DNA of 25,802 nt from Bradyrhizobium sp. GTDB lineage: Bacteria > Pseudomonadota > Alphaproteobacteria > Rhizobiales > Xanthobacteraceae. Numbering within the stretch: position 1 is the first letter of the stretch; the number at the start of each line of letters is the position of its first letter. Shown in pieces: positions 15,831-23,424 of the stretch. The position numbers were made by a program, and so were the translations under genes. Under the pieces are notes generated by a model. That model searched no databases. It had not been told where the DNA came from and worked only from the letters and a program-made list of their open reading frames with translations. The DNA lies in assembly GCA_028290165.1 (NCBI GenBank), contig JAQGKJ010000394.1, forward strand, positions 1-25,802, given 5' to 3'.

Positions 15831-16844
15831 ATGCTGCAAAAATTCGAACGCTATCCACTCACTTTCGGTCCCACCCATATCGAGAAGCTCGAACGCCTCG
15901 GCGCGCATCTGGGCGGCAAGGTCGAGCTCTACGCGAAACGCGAGGACTGCAATTCGGGGCTGGCTTTCGGCGGCAACAAGCTGCGCAAGCTCGAATACAT
16001 TATTCCTGATGCCATTGCCTCCAATGCCGACACGCTGGTCTCGATCGGGGGCGTGCAGTCGAACCACACGCGCATGGTTGCCGCGGTCGCCGCGAAGATT
16101 GGAATGAAGTGCCGGCTGGTGCAGGAAAGCTGGGTGCCGCACGAGGATGCGGTCTATGATCGCGTCGGCAACATCCTGTTAAGCCGGATCATGGGCGCCG
16201 ATGTCGAGATGGTCGACGAAGGATTCGATATCGGGATCCGCCAAAGCTGGGAAGCGGCGATCGCGGACGTCAAGGCCAAGGGCGGCAAGCCCTACGCGAT
16301 CCCGGCAGGCGCCTCGGTGCATAAATATGGCGGCCTTGGCTATGTCGGCTTCGCCGAGGAGGTGCGGGCGCAGGAGAAGGAACTCGGGTTTGCCTTCGAC
16401 TACATCATCGTCTGCACCGTCACCGGCTCGACCCATGCCGGCATGCTGGTCGGTTTTGCCAAGGACGGCCGCGAGCGCAGGGTGATCGGCATCGACGCGT
16501 CCTTTACGCCCGCGCAAACCAAAGCGCAGGTGCTTGCGATTGCACGGAACACCGAAAAACTCGTCGAGCTCGGCAAAGAGATCGTCGCAGACGATGTGGT
16601 GCTGGTCGAGGATTATGCCCACCCGGCCTATGGCGTTCCGTCGCAAGAGACGAAAGAGGCCATTCGCCTCTGCGCCCGGCTCGAAGGCATGATTACCGAT
16701 CCCGTCTACGAAGGTAAGTCCATGCAGGGTATGATCGACCTCGTGAAAAAGGGCTACTTTCCGGAAGGATCGAAGGTGCTCTACGCCCATCTCGGCGGCG
16801 CGCCGGCCATCAACGGCTACGCCTATACTTTCCGCAACGGTTAG
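15831..16844 (+). CDS. acdS: 1-aminocyclopropane-1-carboxylate (ACC) deaminase
   Basis: The 337-residue PLP enzyme matches Pseudomonas AcdS nearly end to end ([11 protein letters not shown] is [10 protein letters not shown] here; [20 protein letters not shown] is identical). It converts ACC, the plant ethylene precursor, to 2-oxobutanoate and ammonia in the cytoplasm. The PLP lysine is Lys50 (FGGNK), with Ser77 (QSN) as the second catalytic residue. Tyr293-Glu294 (DPVYEGK) and Leu321 (YAHLGGAP) match the residues that separate true ACC deaminases from D-cysteine desulfhydrases. GAAGGG lies eight bases before the ATG. The divergent Lrp-type regulator supports the call. The gene suggests a plant-associated lifestyle. 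Transcription probably ends in the compound hairpin at 16866-16924. Confidence 0.97.
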   Translation: MLQKFERYPLTFGPTHIEKLERLGAHLGGKVELYAKREDCNSGLAFGGNKLRKLEYIIPDAIASNADTLVSIGGVQSNHTRMVAAVAAKIGMKCRLVQESWVPHEDAVYDRVGNILLSRIMGADVEMVDEGFDIGIRQSWEAAIADVKAKGGKPYAIPAGASVHKYGGLGYVGFAEEVRAQEKELGFAFDYIIVCTVTGSTHAGMLVGFAKDGRERRVIGIDASFTPAQTKAQVLAIARNTEKLVELGKEIVADDVVLVEDYAHPAYGVPSQETKEAIRLCARLEGMITDPVYEGKSMQGMIDLVKKGYFPEGSKVLYAHLGGAPAINGYAYTFRNG

Positions 16845-16865
16845 CGCCTTCGCCCCTTGCGGTTC

Positions 16866-16924
16866 GCCGACCGGCCGAATGCGCGGAGCGATGGCCCGTC
16901 GCGCATTGTGGCAAACCGGTCGGC
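16866..16924. terminator. Nested compound hairpin between convergent genes
   Basis: Outer arms GCCGACCGG (16866-16874) and CCGGTCGGC (16916-16924) pair perfectly over 9 bases. Inner arms AATGCGCG (16878-16885) and CGCGCATT (16900-16907) pair perfectly over 8 bases. It begins 22 bases after the acdS stop and ends 33 bases before the stop of the convergent gene. No T-tract is present. It is probably a two-way terminator, or a dispersed palindromic repeat unit. Confidence 0.55.
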
Positions 16925-16956
16925 TCCAGTGGCCGCCGCAGGAAACGCAGTCCGGG

Positions 16957-17874
16957 TCAGCTCGCCTTCGCCATCAATTCGCTTTGGCCCTCGCGCACGA
17001 ATTCCTCGAACGTTTTGGGGATTGCACCGCCGAGTTTCTCGATCGCGTCGGTCACCGCGAAACGCGCCCGCTCCGGATCGAGGTCGGCGGCGCGCAGCGC
17101 CTTCCAGAGCGCGGAAAGATGTTCGACCGCGTGCTGACCGTAATCGCGCGCCAGCGCATCGCGACGCCATTCGTCGTCGGTGATCTCCTCGTAGCGGATG
17201 TCCTTGCCGAGAACACGCCCGAAGGTCGCGATGATTTCCGTTAGCGAAATGACGGTGCCGACCACGGGATAGGTGGTGCCTGCCGTCAATGCGGGGCTCG
17301 TCAACAGCCCGACGGCGACGCGCGCGACATCCTCGCCCGCGACCAGCGGAAGCACGGTCTGTTCCTTGCCCCAGGGTAACCGGACTGCACCTTGCGCCGG
17401 CAGGCTCTGACGGACCAGCGCGCCGAGATTCTCGTAAAATACCGTGGCGCGGACATGCACGGCCCCAATGCCGGCCCATTCGAACACCTGTTCGGACAAA
17501 TAGTTTTGCCGCATCCGCGGGGTAGGGGCGTCCGCTGACGATTGCAGCATCACCAGATTGACCAGGCGGGAGACGCCGGCTTCGCGCGCGGCAAGCGCCA
17601 TCGCCGCAGTCGCCTCAAGCAATCCGTCCTGCACCGGATAGGCGAAATAGACCGCTGAGGTGCCCTGCACCGCGCGCTGGACCGAGCGGATATCGAGGAA
17701 GTCGCCTTCGAAGATCTCGGCGCCGCGCGTCCGCAAGCGGTCCGAGCGTTCGTCGATCTTGTGGACGAAGGCTCGAACCGGGATCCCGCGCGCGAGCAGC
17801 ATTTCGGTTACATGCCGCCCGGTCTTGCCTTGCCGGCCGCCGGCTGCGGAAGTGACGAGGACTGGTTTTGCCAT
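16957..17874 (-). CDS. NmrA-like NAD(P)-binding protein
   Basis: The 305-residue protein starts with a Rossmann strand and glycine-rich loop (LVTSAAGGRQGKTGRHV, 6-22), followed by the short-chain-reductase-like pattern EGDFLD (56-61) and a substrate domain in the last third. It lacks the YxxxK catalytic pair of classical short-chain dehydrogenases in the usual place. This fits the atypical NmrA/HSCARG group, which includes redox-sensing proteins and quinone or nitrogen-source regulators as well as reductases. The ribosome site AGGGAGA precedes the ATG. It is transcribed divergently from a TetR gene. Two palindromic operators lie in the 98 bases between them, so it is very likely the target of that repressor. 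Its substrate is unknown. Confidence 0.85.
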   Translation of the reverse strand: MAKPVLVTSAAGGRQGKTGRHVTEMLLARGIPVRAFVHKIDERSDRLRTRGAEIFEGDFLDIRSVQRAVQGTSAVYFAYPVQDGLLEATAAMALAAREAGVSRLVNLVMLQSSADAPTPRMRQNYLSEQVFEWAGIGAVHVRATVFYENLGALVRQSLPAQGAVRLPWGKEQTVLPLVAGEDVARVAVGLLTSPALTAGTTYPVVGTVISLTEIIATFGRVLGKDIRYEEITDDEWRRDALARDYGQHAVEHLSALWKALRAADLDPERARFAVTDAIEKLGGAIPKTFEEFVREGQSELMAKAS

Positions 17875-17905
17875 GGCTCTTCTCCCTTTACATTCCCGGT
17901 TACGT

Positions 17906-17923
17906 GGGTACCATGCGGTACCA
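17906..17923. promoter_or_regulatory. TetR operator candidate 1
   Basis: GGGTACCATGCGGTACCA is an imperfect palindrome with one mismatched outer pair. It is nearly the same as the second site 33 bases downstream. It lies 31 bases upstream of the start of the NmrA-like gene, in its probable promoter. Confidence 0.65.
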
Positions 17924-17938
17924 ACGGCTTTGAATGTA

Positions 17939-17956
17939 TGGTACCATACGGTACCA
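17939..17956. promoter_or_regulatory. TetR operator candidate 2
   Basis: TGGTACCATACGGTACCA has perfect 7-base inverted arms (TGGTACC and GGTACCA) around 4 bases. It lies 16 bases before the tetR-type ATG, where a bound repressor would block its own transcription. The 33-base spacing to site 1 is about three helical turns. Confidence 0.7.
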
Positions 17957-17972
17957 AGTCAAGGGAGATTCG

Positions 17973-18638
17973 ATGGCGGCGAAATCGACGGCGAAACCGC
18001 GCCCGGAAGACGCTGATGGAACGCCTGCGCGCGCGCGCATCCTCGACGCGGCTTTTGCGGCGTTCATGGAGCGCGGCTTTGCCGAGACCTCAACGCTCGA
18101 GATCGCCACCCGTGCGCACGTCTCAAAGCGGGAGCTTTACGCGCTGGTCGGCAGCAAGCAGGAAATGCTCGCGGCCTGCATCGGCGAGCGCGCCAAGCGG
18201 CTGCAGATGCCGGCCGACCTGCCCGAACCGCACGACCGGGAAACGCTCGCGCGTGTGCTTGAAGCCTTCGGGACAAGGCTGCTGCACGAGATCAGCGACC
18301 CCACCGTGGTCGCCGTGTTTCGACTGGCGATCGCCGAAGCGGTGCGGGCGCCCGAGGTCGCCCGCGCTCTGAACGCGATCGGGGTCGCGCCCAGCCGCGC
18401 CGCCTTGCGAGAGGTGATGAACCGGGCGCAATCGGCCGGACTTCTCAGCGGCGAGCCTGCCGAGATGGCCGAGCATTTTGCCGGATTGCTCTGGGGCAAT
18501 TTGATGACAGGTCTTTTGCTCTGCGTCGCTGAGCGGCCGGGCCCCCGCGAGATCGCGCGGCGTGCCCGCGTCGCTACCGCGGCCTTGCTGCAAGTCTATG
18601 CGCGACCAGATCAGGCAAGGCCGTCTATTCGGCCCTGA
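17973..18638 (+). CDS. TetR-family transcriptional repressor
   Basis: The 221-residue protein has the N-terminal TetR DNA-binding domain. ARARILDAAFAAFMERGF (19-36) is followed by the helix-turn-helix TSTLEIATRAHVSKRELYAL (39-58) and GSKQEML. The C-terminal half is an all-helical ligand and dimer domain of the AcrR_C type. AAGGGAGA upstream of the ATG at 17973 supports this start over one at 17934 that would lie inside operator 2. It is divergent from the NmrA-like gene and should repress both by binding the paired GGTACC palindromes; the inducer is unknown. Its 3' end overlaps the relic of a TctC gene on the other strand (18625-18678), so the last few codons may come from that relic. Confidence 0.92.
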   Translation: MAAKSTAKPRPEDADGTPARARILDAAFAAFMERGFAETSTLEIATRAHVSKRELYALVGSKQEMLAACIGERAKRLQMPADLPEPHDRETLARVLEAFGTRLLHEISDPTVVAVFRLAIAEAVRAPEVARALNAIGVAPSRAALREVMNRAQSAGLLSGEPAEMAEHFAGLLWGNLMTGLLLCVAERPGPREIARRARVATAALLQVYARPDQARPSIRP

Positions 18639-18678
18639 TGCCCGCCGCCTTGACGATCGGCCACCACTTCTCGAGCAT
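18625..18678 (-). pseudogene. 3' relic of a Bug/TctC-family binding-protein gene
   Basis: On the minus strand, codons from 18678 to 18625 read MLEKWWPIVKAAGIRAE followed by a TAG stop. This is the typical last helix of Bug/TctC periplasmic binding proteins of tripartite tricarboxylate transporters. An in-frame TGA lies two codons upstream and no more of the gene is recognisable in 18679-18820. The rest of the gene was probably lost when the present neighbours came together. The relic overlaps the end of the TetR gene by 14 bases. It is not a functional gene. Confidence 0.6.
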
Positions 18679-18820
18679 TTCTCAGCTTTGTTAGCGCTGA
18701 TTGCAACGGCGGCCGTAAGGAAGGCTTAAAAGTTTGTTATTAGCTTGGCGCGGAGCTTCGCCCGGGTGCATCGCTTTTGCATCTTGGGCCGATTTTTAAC
18801 GTGTCCTCTTGAGGTGACTG

Positions 18821-19276
18821 ATGTCCCATGCCCTGATTGAAACCGCCAATCTCGTCGGCAATCTGACGCCGCGGCCGATCGAGCCGTGCTGGATCATCGA
18901 GGGCAATCCGGTTGCGCAGTGCTCGGTGCTGTCAGAAAGCGCGGATGGGCTGGCATCGACCATGGTCTGGGAGTGCAGCGAAGGCAAATTCAACTGGTAC
19001 TATGATTTCGACGAGACCATCCTGATCCTCGAGGGCGGAATCGTCGTCGAAAGCGATACGATGTCGCCGACCCGCTACGGCCCCGGCGATGTCATCTTCT
19101 TCAGGGACGGTGCCCATGCCAAATGGCATGTCGAGGGCCGCGTCAAAAAGCTGGCGTTCTGCCGCAAGACCCAACCGGTTCTGCTCGGCTTCGCGCTGCG
19201 GGTATTCTCCAAGATAAAGCGAACCCTGCTGCCGGCCGGCAAGCGCCAGCCCGCGAGCCTGATGGCTTCCGGCTGA
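18821..19276 (+). CDS. Small cupin-domain protein
   Basis: The 151-residue protein has a single cupin barrel of the ethanolamine-utilisation/ureidoglycine-aminohydrolase-like group. GKFNWYYDFDETILILEGG (residues 55-73) forms the first cupin motif and RYGPGDVIFFRDGAHAKWHV (87-106) the second. The first-motif histidines are replaced by Tyr/Asp, with Glu65 kept, and His99 and His103 lie in the second motif, so metal binding is uncertain. A basic C-terminal tail (KIKRTLLPAGKR) is unusual for a lone cupin. GAGGTG five bases before the ATG supports the start. It stands alone, 182 bases after the TetR gene and convergent with the FNT transporter. I cannot name a reaction. Confidence 0.8.
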   Translation: MSHALIETANLVGNLTPRPIEPCWIIEGNPVAQCSVLSESADGLASTMVWECSEGKFNWYYDFDETILILEGGIVVESDTMSPTRYGPGDVIFFRDGAHAKWHVEGRVKKLAFCRKTQPVLLGFALRVFSKIKRTLLPAGKRQPASLMASG

Positions 19277-19339
19277 GAACGCCGTAACAAAGAGCCATTT
19301 ACAACAACGCCCGCAGCAGGTCCAAAACGCTTCCGCCGC

Positions 19340-20212
19340 CTATATTTCCTTCATGACCTGCGCGTACGCAATCAGCGCAAACAGCACGGTCCCGCCGATA
19401 ATATTGCCGATCAGGACCGGGACGAAAAAGTCCGTGACCATCGGCAGGACAGCGAGATGTCCGTTCAGCACAAGAAAAAAGGCCTCGACGCTGCCGGCGA
19501 CGATATGCATGAACCCGGCTGCCGAGATCAAAGATGTGATCATGATGATCACATGGAACTGGGTAGCCTCTGCGCTCGGGAGCTGCCAGACCAGCGCCGC
19601 GATTAGAAAACCGGACGCGATCGAACGGAACACCGTCTCCATCCACGGATGACTCGCGATGTGGCTTGCGATATCAAGCACGGCCGCTTTCAGGTCTGGC
19701 GTAAGCACCGGAGTAAAGGTGCAAAGCACGGCGGCCACGAAGGTCCCCGCCATGTTGGCAGCCAGCACAACACCCCAAAGACGCATCAGTCGCCAGAGAT
19801 TGGCCGAGGTGGGATTGGCCACAACCGGCAAGACCGCGGTGACGGTGTTCTCCGTAAAGAGCTGCTGTCGTGAAAGCACTACCATCACGAACCCCACGGA
19901 ATAGCCCAGGCTGCTGACCAGAACGGTCCATGAGGATTGCGGGAGATGCGACTGCAATATGGCTTGGGAAAGGAGCGAGAAGCTGATCGAGAGCCCGGCG
20001 GCCAGCCCCGACCACCACAATGAGATGACCGGCCTGTCCATCTCCTCATCGCCGAGCCTGCGCACGATTTCGTAGATCACGGGCGTGCTCGGGCTCGACA
20101 TCTCCTCGACGTCGGCGGCCTCCTTTTCGGTGAACTGTCTGTTTTCGCGCGCGGAGTGCGCCTGCTGCTTGCGCGTTTTGCCAACCTGGCGGGGATCGCT
20201 GAATTTCTTCAC
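19340..20212 (-). CDS. yfdC: Formate/nitrite transporter (FNT) family protein, YfdC-like
   Basis: The 290-residue protein has a long charged cytoplasmic N-terminus (1-60) and six helices in the FNT pattern. It shares with E. coli YfdC the block SRQQLFTENTVTAVLPV (114-130). It also has the family's central histidine in MHIVAGSVE (His236), which controls anion passage in FocA and NirC. FNT proteins are pentameric channels for small monovalent anions such as formate, nitrite or hydrosulfide; YfdC's own substrate is not settled. I chose the GTG at 20212 because AAGGAG lies exactly six bases upstream; a TTG at 20287 and an ATG at 20101 are weaker. It follows the amidohydrolase gene behind an intrinsic terminator, so it has its own promoter in 20213-20360. 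Confidence 0.88.
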   Translation of the reverse strand: MKKFSDPRQVGKTRKQQAHSARENRQFTEKEAADVEEMSSPSTPVIYEIVRRLGDEEMDRPVISLWWSGLAAGLSISFSLLSQAILQSHLPQSSWTVLVSSLGYSVGFVMVVLSRQQLFTENTVTAVLPVVANPTSANLWRLMRLWGVVLAANMAGTFVAAVLCTFTPVLTPDLKAAVLDIASHIASHPWMETVFRSIASGFLIAALVWQLPSAEATQFHVIIMITSLISAAGFMHIVAGSVEAFFLVLNGHLAVLPMVTDFFVPVLIGNIIGGTVLFALIAYAQVMKEI

Positions 20213-20235
20213 TTTCGGCTCCTTGATAAGCGCCA

Positions 20236-20249
20236 ATCGCGGCCGCGAT
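20236..20249. promoter_or_regulatory. 14-base palindrome upstream of the FNT gene
   Basis: ATCGCGGCCGCGAT is a perfect palindrome 23 bases before the GTG start. It may be an operator or a hairpin in the leader. No regulator for it is encoded nearby. Confidence 0.35.
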
Positions 20250-20360
20250 AACCCCAATTGCGGACTCCCTGAAAGTCTTTGATGCAATTGAAAAATGCCC
20301 GCCGGACGGCTGTTTTCGCCGTGCTTCCGTCGCGGATCAAAGGTAAAGAGTTGGAGACGC

Positions 20361-20388
20361 TAAAAAGTTCCCGGAAGCCCGGGCGAAC
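20361..20388 (-). terminator. Intrinsic terminator of the amidohydrolase-2 gene
   Basis: On the minus strand GTTCGCCCGG pairs with CCGGGAAC across a 4-base loop, with a 2-base bulge. Five Ts follow (20366-20362). It lies 40 bases after the gene's stop. This is the clearest Rho-independent terminator in the window. Confidence 0.75.
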
Positions 20389-20427
20389 AAGTTCGTGATG
20401 CCAGGCTTCGCGACAAGCCCATCGCCC

Positions 20428-21480
20428 TCAGCCAGGCTTCAGCCTGTAAAAATCCGTCGCCGTCTTCGAGAACAACGCCGTCTTCTCGGCCTCGCTGCAT
20501 GGCGCCGCGATACGCTTGAATGCGTTGAAGATCACATGATAGCTGCACTGGCCTTTGTCGGGCGGAAAGTTGCTCTCGAACATGGCGCGTTCCGGACTGA
20601 ACGCCTCGATGCAGGTCTCGATATAGGGACGCCAGGCCCTGGCTGCGTCCTCCGACGATGGCGGCATCGGGCGCTCGTGAAAATCATAACCGAGTAGCCG
20701 CATCGCCAGCCCGCCGAGCTTTACAGACACATTGGGACATTTCGCGATTTCCTGGATCGAGGCCTTCCATCCCTTGAAGATCTCCTCGCGCCGATTGGCG
20801 TAATTGCCGAGGCCGACCGGTCCGCCGCAATGATCGAGCACGATTTTGGTGTCCGGGAATGCGCGGGCGAGATCGGTCAGATCGCCGATTTGCGGGTGAA
20901 ACAGCCACGCATCGAAACTCAGGCCTAGCGGCGCGAGGCAGGCAAAGCCTTTGCGGAAGGTGGAATCGAGCAGCAGGCCCTTCGGCCGCGTGGCGTACAT
21001 GTGGGCGACGTTGGGGTCCGCATCCCACGCCGAAGAATGCCGGATGCCGCGAAAGCGCCCCTGGCCGGCGGCAATTTCCGCCTCCAGCACCGGACGCGCC
21101 CCTTCGCCCAGCAACAGATTGACGTGGCCGACGATGCCGGCGCAGATCGCGGCCGGGCCGTAGCCGCCGCTCGCGCTCATCGCCGCGGCGCCGTTGGCGA
21201 ATTCGACTTCGCCGACCGGGCGCAACGCTTCCGGGCCGCCGGCGCGATACATCGACCGGGCCTCGACATAGACGGTCGCAATAACATTGTGTCCGGAGGC
21301 GATATCGGCGGCCATGTCCTCAATCAAATAGCGCTGGCCGCCGCGGTCCCACAAATGATGATGCGGATCGACGATCGGGCGTGAGGGATCGATGATTTCT
21401 TCCTTGCGCAATGCGAGCCAGTCTTCGCGCGGATCGGCATAGAGCCCGCTCTTTGACGCGGGGGCACTGCTGGCGGCCAT
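20428..21480 (-). CDS. Amidohydrolase-2 family metal-dependent hydrolase
   Basis: The 350-residue protein has the PF04909-type TIM barrel. It begins with PIVDPHHHLWD (35-45, His40-His42 metal ligands) and continues with FHPQIGD (His195), VLDHCGGPVG (His217) and FESNFPPDKG (301-310, the C-terminal acidic ligand near Asp308). The family includes lactonases, decarboxylases of the ACMSD/gamma-resorcylate kind and aromatic-degradation enzymes. The DPHHHLWD form is common in the lactonase/hydrolase branch. No signal peptide is seen. I took the ATG at 21480 with GGGAG eight bases upstream; a GTG at 21489 has its ribosome site too close. It follows the metallo-beta-lactamase-fold gene on the same strand after 55 bases, so the two may be co-transcribed. 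Confidence 0.85.
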   Translation of the reverse strand: MAASSAPASKSGLYADPREDWLALRKEEIIDPSRPIVDPHHHLWDRGGQRYLIEDMAADIASGHNVIATVYVEARSMYRAGGPEALRPVGEVEFANGAAAMSASGGYGPAAICAGIVGHVNLLLGEGARPVLEAEIAAGQGRFRGIRHSSAWDADPNVAHMYATRPKGLLLDSTFRKGFACLAPLGLSFDAWLFHPQIGDLTDLARAFPDTKIVLDHCGGPVGLGNYANRREEIFKGWKASIQEIAKCPNVSVKLGGLAMRLLGYDFHERPMPPSSEDAARAWRPYIETCIEAFSPERAMFESNFPPDKGQCSYHVIFNAFKRIAAPCSEAEKTALFSKTATDFYRLKPG

Positions 21481-21535
21481 CGATTTCACTCCCTGTTTCT
21501 TGTTATGTCGAAATTGCCGAAATCCGCCCGGCGCG

Positions 21536-22351
21536 TCAAACGCCGTCGAGAATAATGACCGTCGGCGTGCCCGGCAGCGTTTCCCGCGAAATCCGAAGGG
21601 TTCGCTTGGTCCGCATGTCGATCGCGAACTGCTGGCCGATCCGGCGCATGAAGTCGTCGAGCGGTGTCATGAAACGATGCATCGGCAGTACCACGGCGGC
21701 GCGGAGCCGCCGCGTGATGTCCGAAATGCCGTCGAGCGACATTGTATAGGTGCCGTCGATCGGCACCATCACGATGTCGAGCCGGCCGATTGCGGCGAAA
21801 TGGCTGTCGTCGAGCTTGTGATGCAGGTGCCCGAGATGGCCGATGCAGAGGCCTCCGACCTCGAAAATGAAGATCGAGTTGCCGTCCTTGATCATCTCGC
21901 CGCTGGAATCGTCGCCGAAATAGCGGCGGATATCGGTCGTGACATTGCGGATGTAAACGTCGCCGACGCGAAGCGCGATTTTTGCAGGCTGGCCGTCATC
22001 GCCCCAACCGTGCAGCACATAGGGAATATGCTGATCCGGAAACAGCGTGTAGTGCGTGCTGTGGGCGCGATTCATGGTGACGACGTCAGGCAGGCGGCCG
22101 GTCCGGTAGGCGCCGCTATAGTCGGTCGCAATCCGCACGCCGCCGGGCGTATCGATGTAGTAGGTCGAATGGCCGGCATAGGTGATCGCGACCTCGTCCG
22201 TCTTGGCAGCCGCCTCGCGAAGGCTGACTGCCGTGGCGCGCGGCGGCGCATTCGCCATCGCCAGACATTCGCTGCGTTGGGCATCCTGGGCGACGGCTGG
22301 CGCGATCAGCTGATACAACAGGGCAAGAACCGCGGAAAGGGATCGCAACAT
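21536..22351 (-). CDS. Secreted metallo-beta-lactamase-fold protein with an atypical metal motif
   Basis: The 271-residue protein has a signal peptide (MLRSLSAVLALLYQLIAPAVA, cleavage near 21-22) and an MBL-like fold resembling UlaG/lactonase-type hydrolases: AITYAGHSTYYID (55-67), the metal-loop position TMNRAHSTHYT (92-102), GHLGHLHHKL (171-180), PIDGTYTM (197-204) and a C-terminal LPMHRF (His225). The canonical HxHxDH is not present: the loop keeps His97 and His100 but lacks the HxH spacing and the Asp-His pair. Other histidines may bind metal instead, or the enzyme may be inactive. The location is periplasmic. Its ATG has a poor ribosome site. It is divergent from the alpha/beta hydrolase gene (116 bases) and may share an operon with the amidohydrolase-2 gene. 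Confidence 0.75.
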   Translation of the reverse strand: MLRSLSAVLALLYQLIAPAVAQDAQRSECLAMANAPPRATAVSLREAAAKTDEVAITYAGHSTYYIDTPGGVRIATDYSGAYRTGRLPDVVTMNRAHSTHYTLFPDQHIPYVLHGWGDDGQPAKIALRVGDVYIRNVTTDIRRYFGDDSSGEMIKDGNSIFIFEVGGLCIGHLGHLHHKLDDSHFAAIGRLDIVMVPIDGTYTMSLDGISDITRRLRAAVVLPMHRFMTPLDDFMRRIGQQFAIDMRTKRTLRISRETLPGTPTVIILDGV

Positions 22352-22467
22352 GGCAGGGCTCGTCTTAGGATGACGCCTTTACTGTATCGTGCAATCCCGC
22401 GGCCGTCATGACGGCAAATTCCCATTGCTGAGATGCGAGCCCAACGACCTTGTTTCGGAGAATTGCC

Positions 22468-23391
22468 ATGGCCCAACGCGCATCCTCTTCGCATCGGCTG
22501 GAACCGCTTCGTCACGTCGAGGCCGGCGTTCTTGACGTCGCTTACTATGAAGCGGGTCCGGCGGACGGGCCGGTGGTGATGCTGCTGCACGGCTTCCCCT
22601 ACGACGTCCACTCCTATGTCGATGTCGCGCCTCAACTGGCCGCCCGGGGCTGCCGCACCATCGTTCCCTATCTGCGAGGCTACGGGCCGACCCACTTTCG
22701 CGACGAGAGAACGCCGCGTTCGGGAGAACAGGCCGCGATCGGGTCGGACCTGATCGCGCTGATGGATGCGCTCTCCGTGAACCGCGCCGTTGTCGCCGGC
22801 TATGATTGGGGCGGACGCGCGGCTTGCGTGGCCGCGGCGTTGTGGCCCGACCGGTGCATCGGCCTCGTCTCGGTGAATAGCTATCTTATTCAGGATATCG
22901 CGAGCGCCATGGTTCCGATGCGGCCGGAGCGCGAGGTCGCGCTCTGGTATCAGTATTATTTTCAGCTCGAGCGCGGACGGGCTGGCCTCGCCGCCAACCG
23001 GCGCGCGATCGCCGGGATCTTGTGGCGGCAATGGTCACCGAACTGGCATTATGACGATGCGACGCTGGACCGGACGGTCGCTGCCCACGACAATCCGGAT
23101 TATGTCGATGTCGTGATCCACAGCTATCGTCACCGGTTTGGTCTCGCGGGAGGCGATCCGCAATATGCCGACCTGCAGCGCCGGCTGGCGGCACTGCCTG
23201 TCATAACGGTCCCGACCATCACATTGGACGGCGACGCGGACGGCGTTGCCCCCGCGACCGACGGCACCGCGAGTGCGGCGAAGTTCACCGGTCGCCGCAC
23301 CCATCATGTCATCCCGCGCGCGGGCCATAATCTCCCCCAGGAGGAACCCGAAGCGTTCGCGGCTGCGGTGTTGGAGTTGGTCAAGGCGTAG
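22468..23391 (+). CDS. Alpha/beta hydrolase with Asp nucleophile (epoxide hydrolase/dehalogenase type)
   Basis: The 307-residue protein has the oxyanion-hole motif HGFP (41-44) and the nucleophile elbow GYDWGG, with Asp113 in place of the serine of esterases. A cap domain follows (about 140-225), then an acid in DGDADG (Asp256 or Asp258) and catalytic His287 in RAGHNLPQE. An Asp nucleophile with this elbow is typical of soluble epoxide hydrolases and haloacid/haloalkane dehalogenases. HGFP with WxxxF-like cap residues leans to the epoxide hydrolase side, but the substrate cannot be fixed. GGAG lies seven bases before the ATG at 22468; an earlier in-frame ATG at 22450 has no ribosome site. It is convergent with the AbrB-like gene, 24 bases away. 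Confidence 0.88.
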   Translation: MAQRASSSHRLEPLRHVEAGVLDVAYYEAGPADGPVVMLLHGFPYDVHSYVDVAPQLAARGCRTIVPYLRGYGPTHFRDERTPRSGEQAAIGSDLIALMDALSVNRAVVAGYDWGGRAACVAAALWPDRCIGLVSVNSYLIQDIASAMVPMRPEREVALWYQYYFQLERGRAGLAANRRAIAGILWRQWSPNWHYDDATLDRTVAAHDNPDYVDVVIHSYRHRFGLAGGDPQYADLQRRLAALPVITVPTITLDGDADGVAPATDGTASAAKFTGRRTHHVIPRAGHNLPQEEPEAFAAAVLELVKA

Positions 23392-23396
23392 GGTGT

Positions 23397-23424
23397 AAGA
23401 ACAGGCGTGTCTTCTTTACTTTTT
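23397..23424 (+). terminator. Weak hairpin with T-rich tail after the alpha/beta hydrolase gene
   Basis: AAGAACA and TGTCTT pair with one bulged base around GGCG. CTTTACTTTTT follows. The stem is short and A/T rich, and the tail runs into the convergent AbrB-like gene. It is plausible but weak. Confidence 0.3.

Noticed and set aside
15818..15835. A sigma-54-like GG-N10-GC match (GGCACCTTGCATGC) just before acdS.
   Set aside because: It covers the acdS start codon, so a transcript from it would begin inside the gene. The -24/-12 match is also imperfect (ATGC rather than TTGC).
18690..18820. Possible small gene or RNA between the TetR gene and the cupin gene.
   Set aside because: No frame with a ribosome site and no strong hairpin was found. 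The segment is best seen as the TctC relic plus the cupin promoter region.
20213..20360. FNR/FixK-like half-site (TTGATC) in the leader of the FNT gene.
   Set aside because: Only one half-site is present; there is no matching ATCAA arm at the needed spacing.
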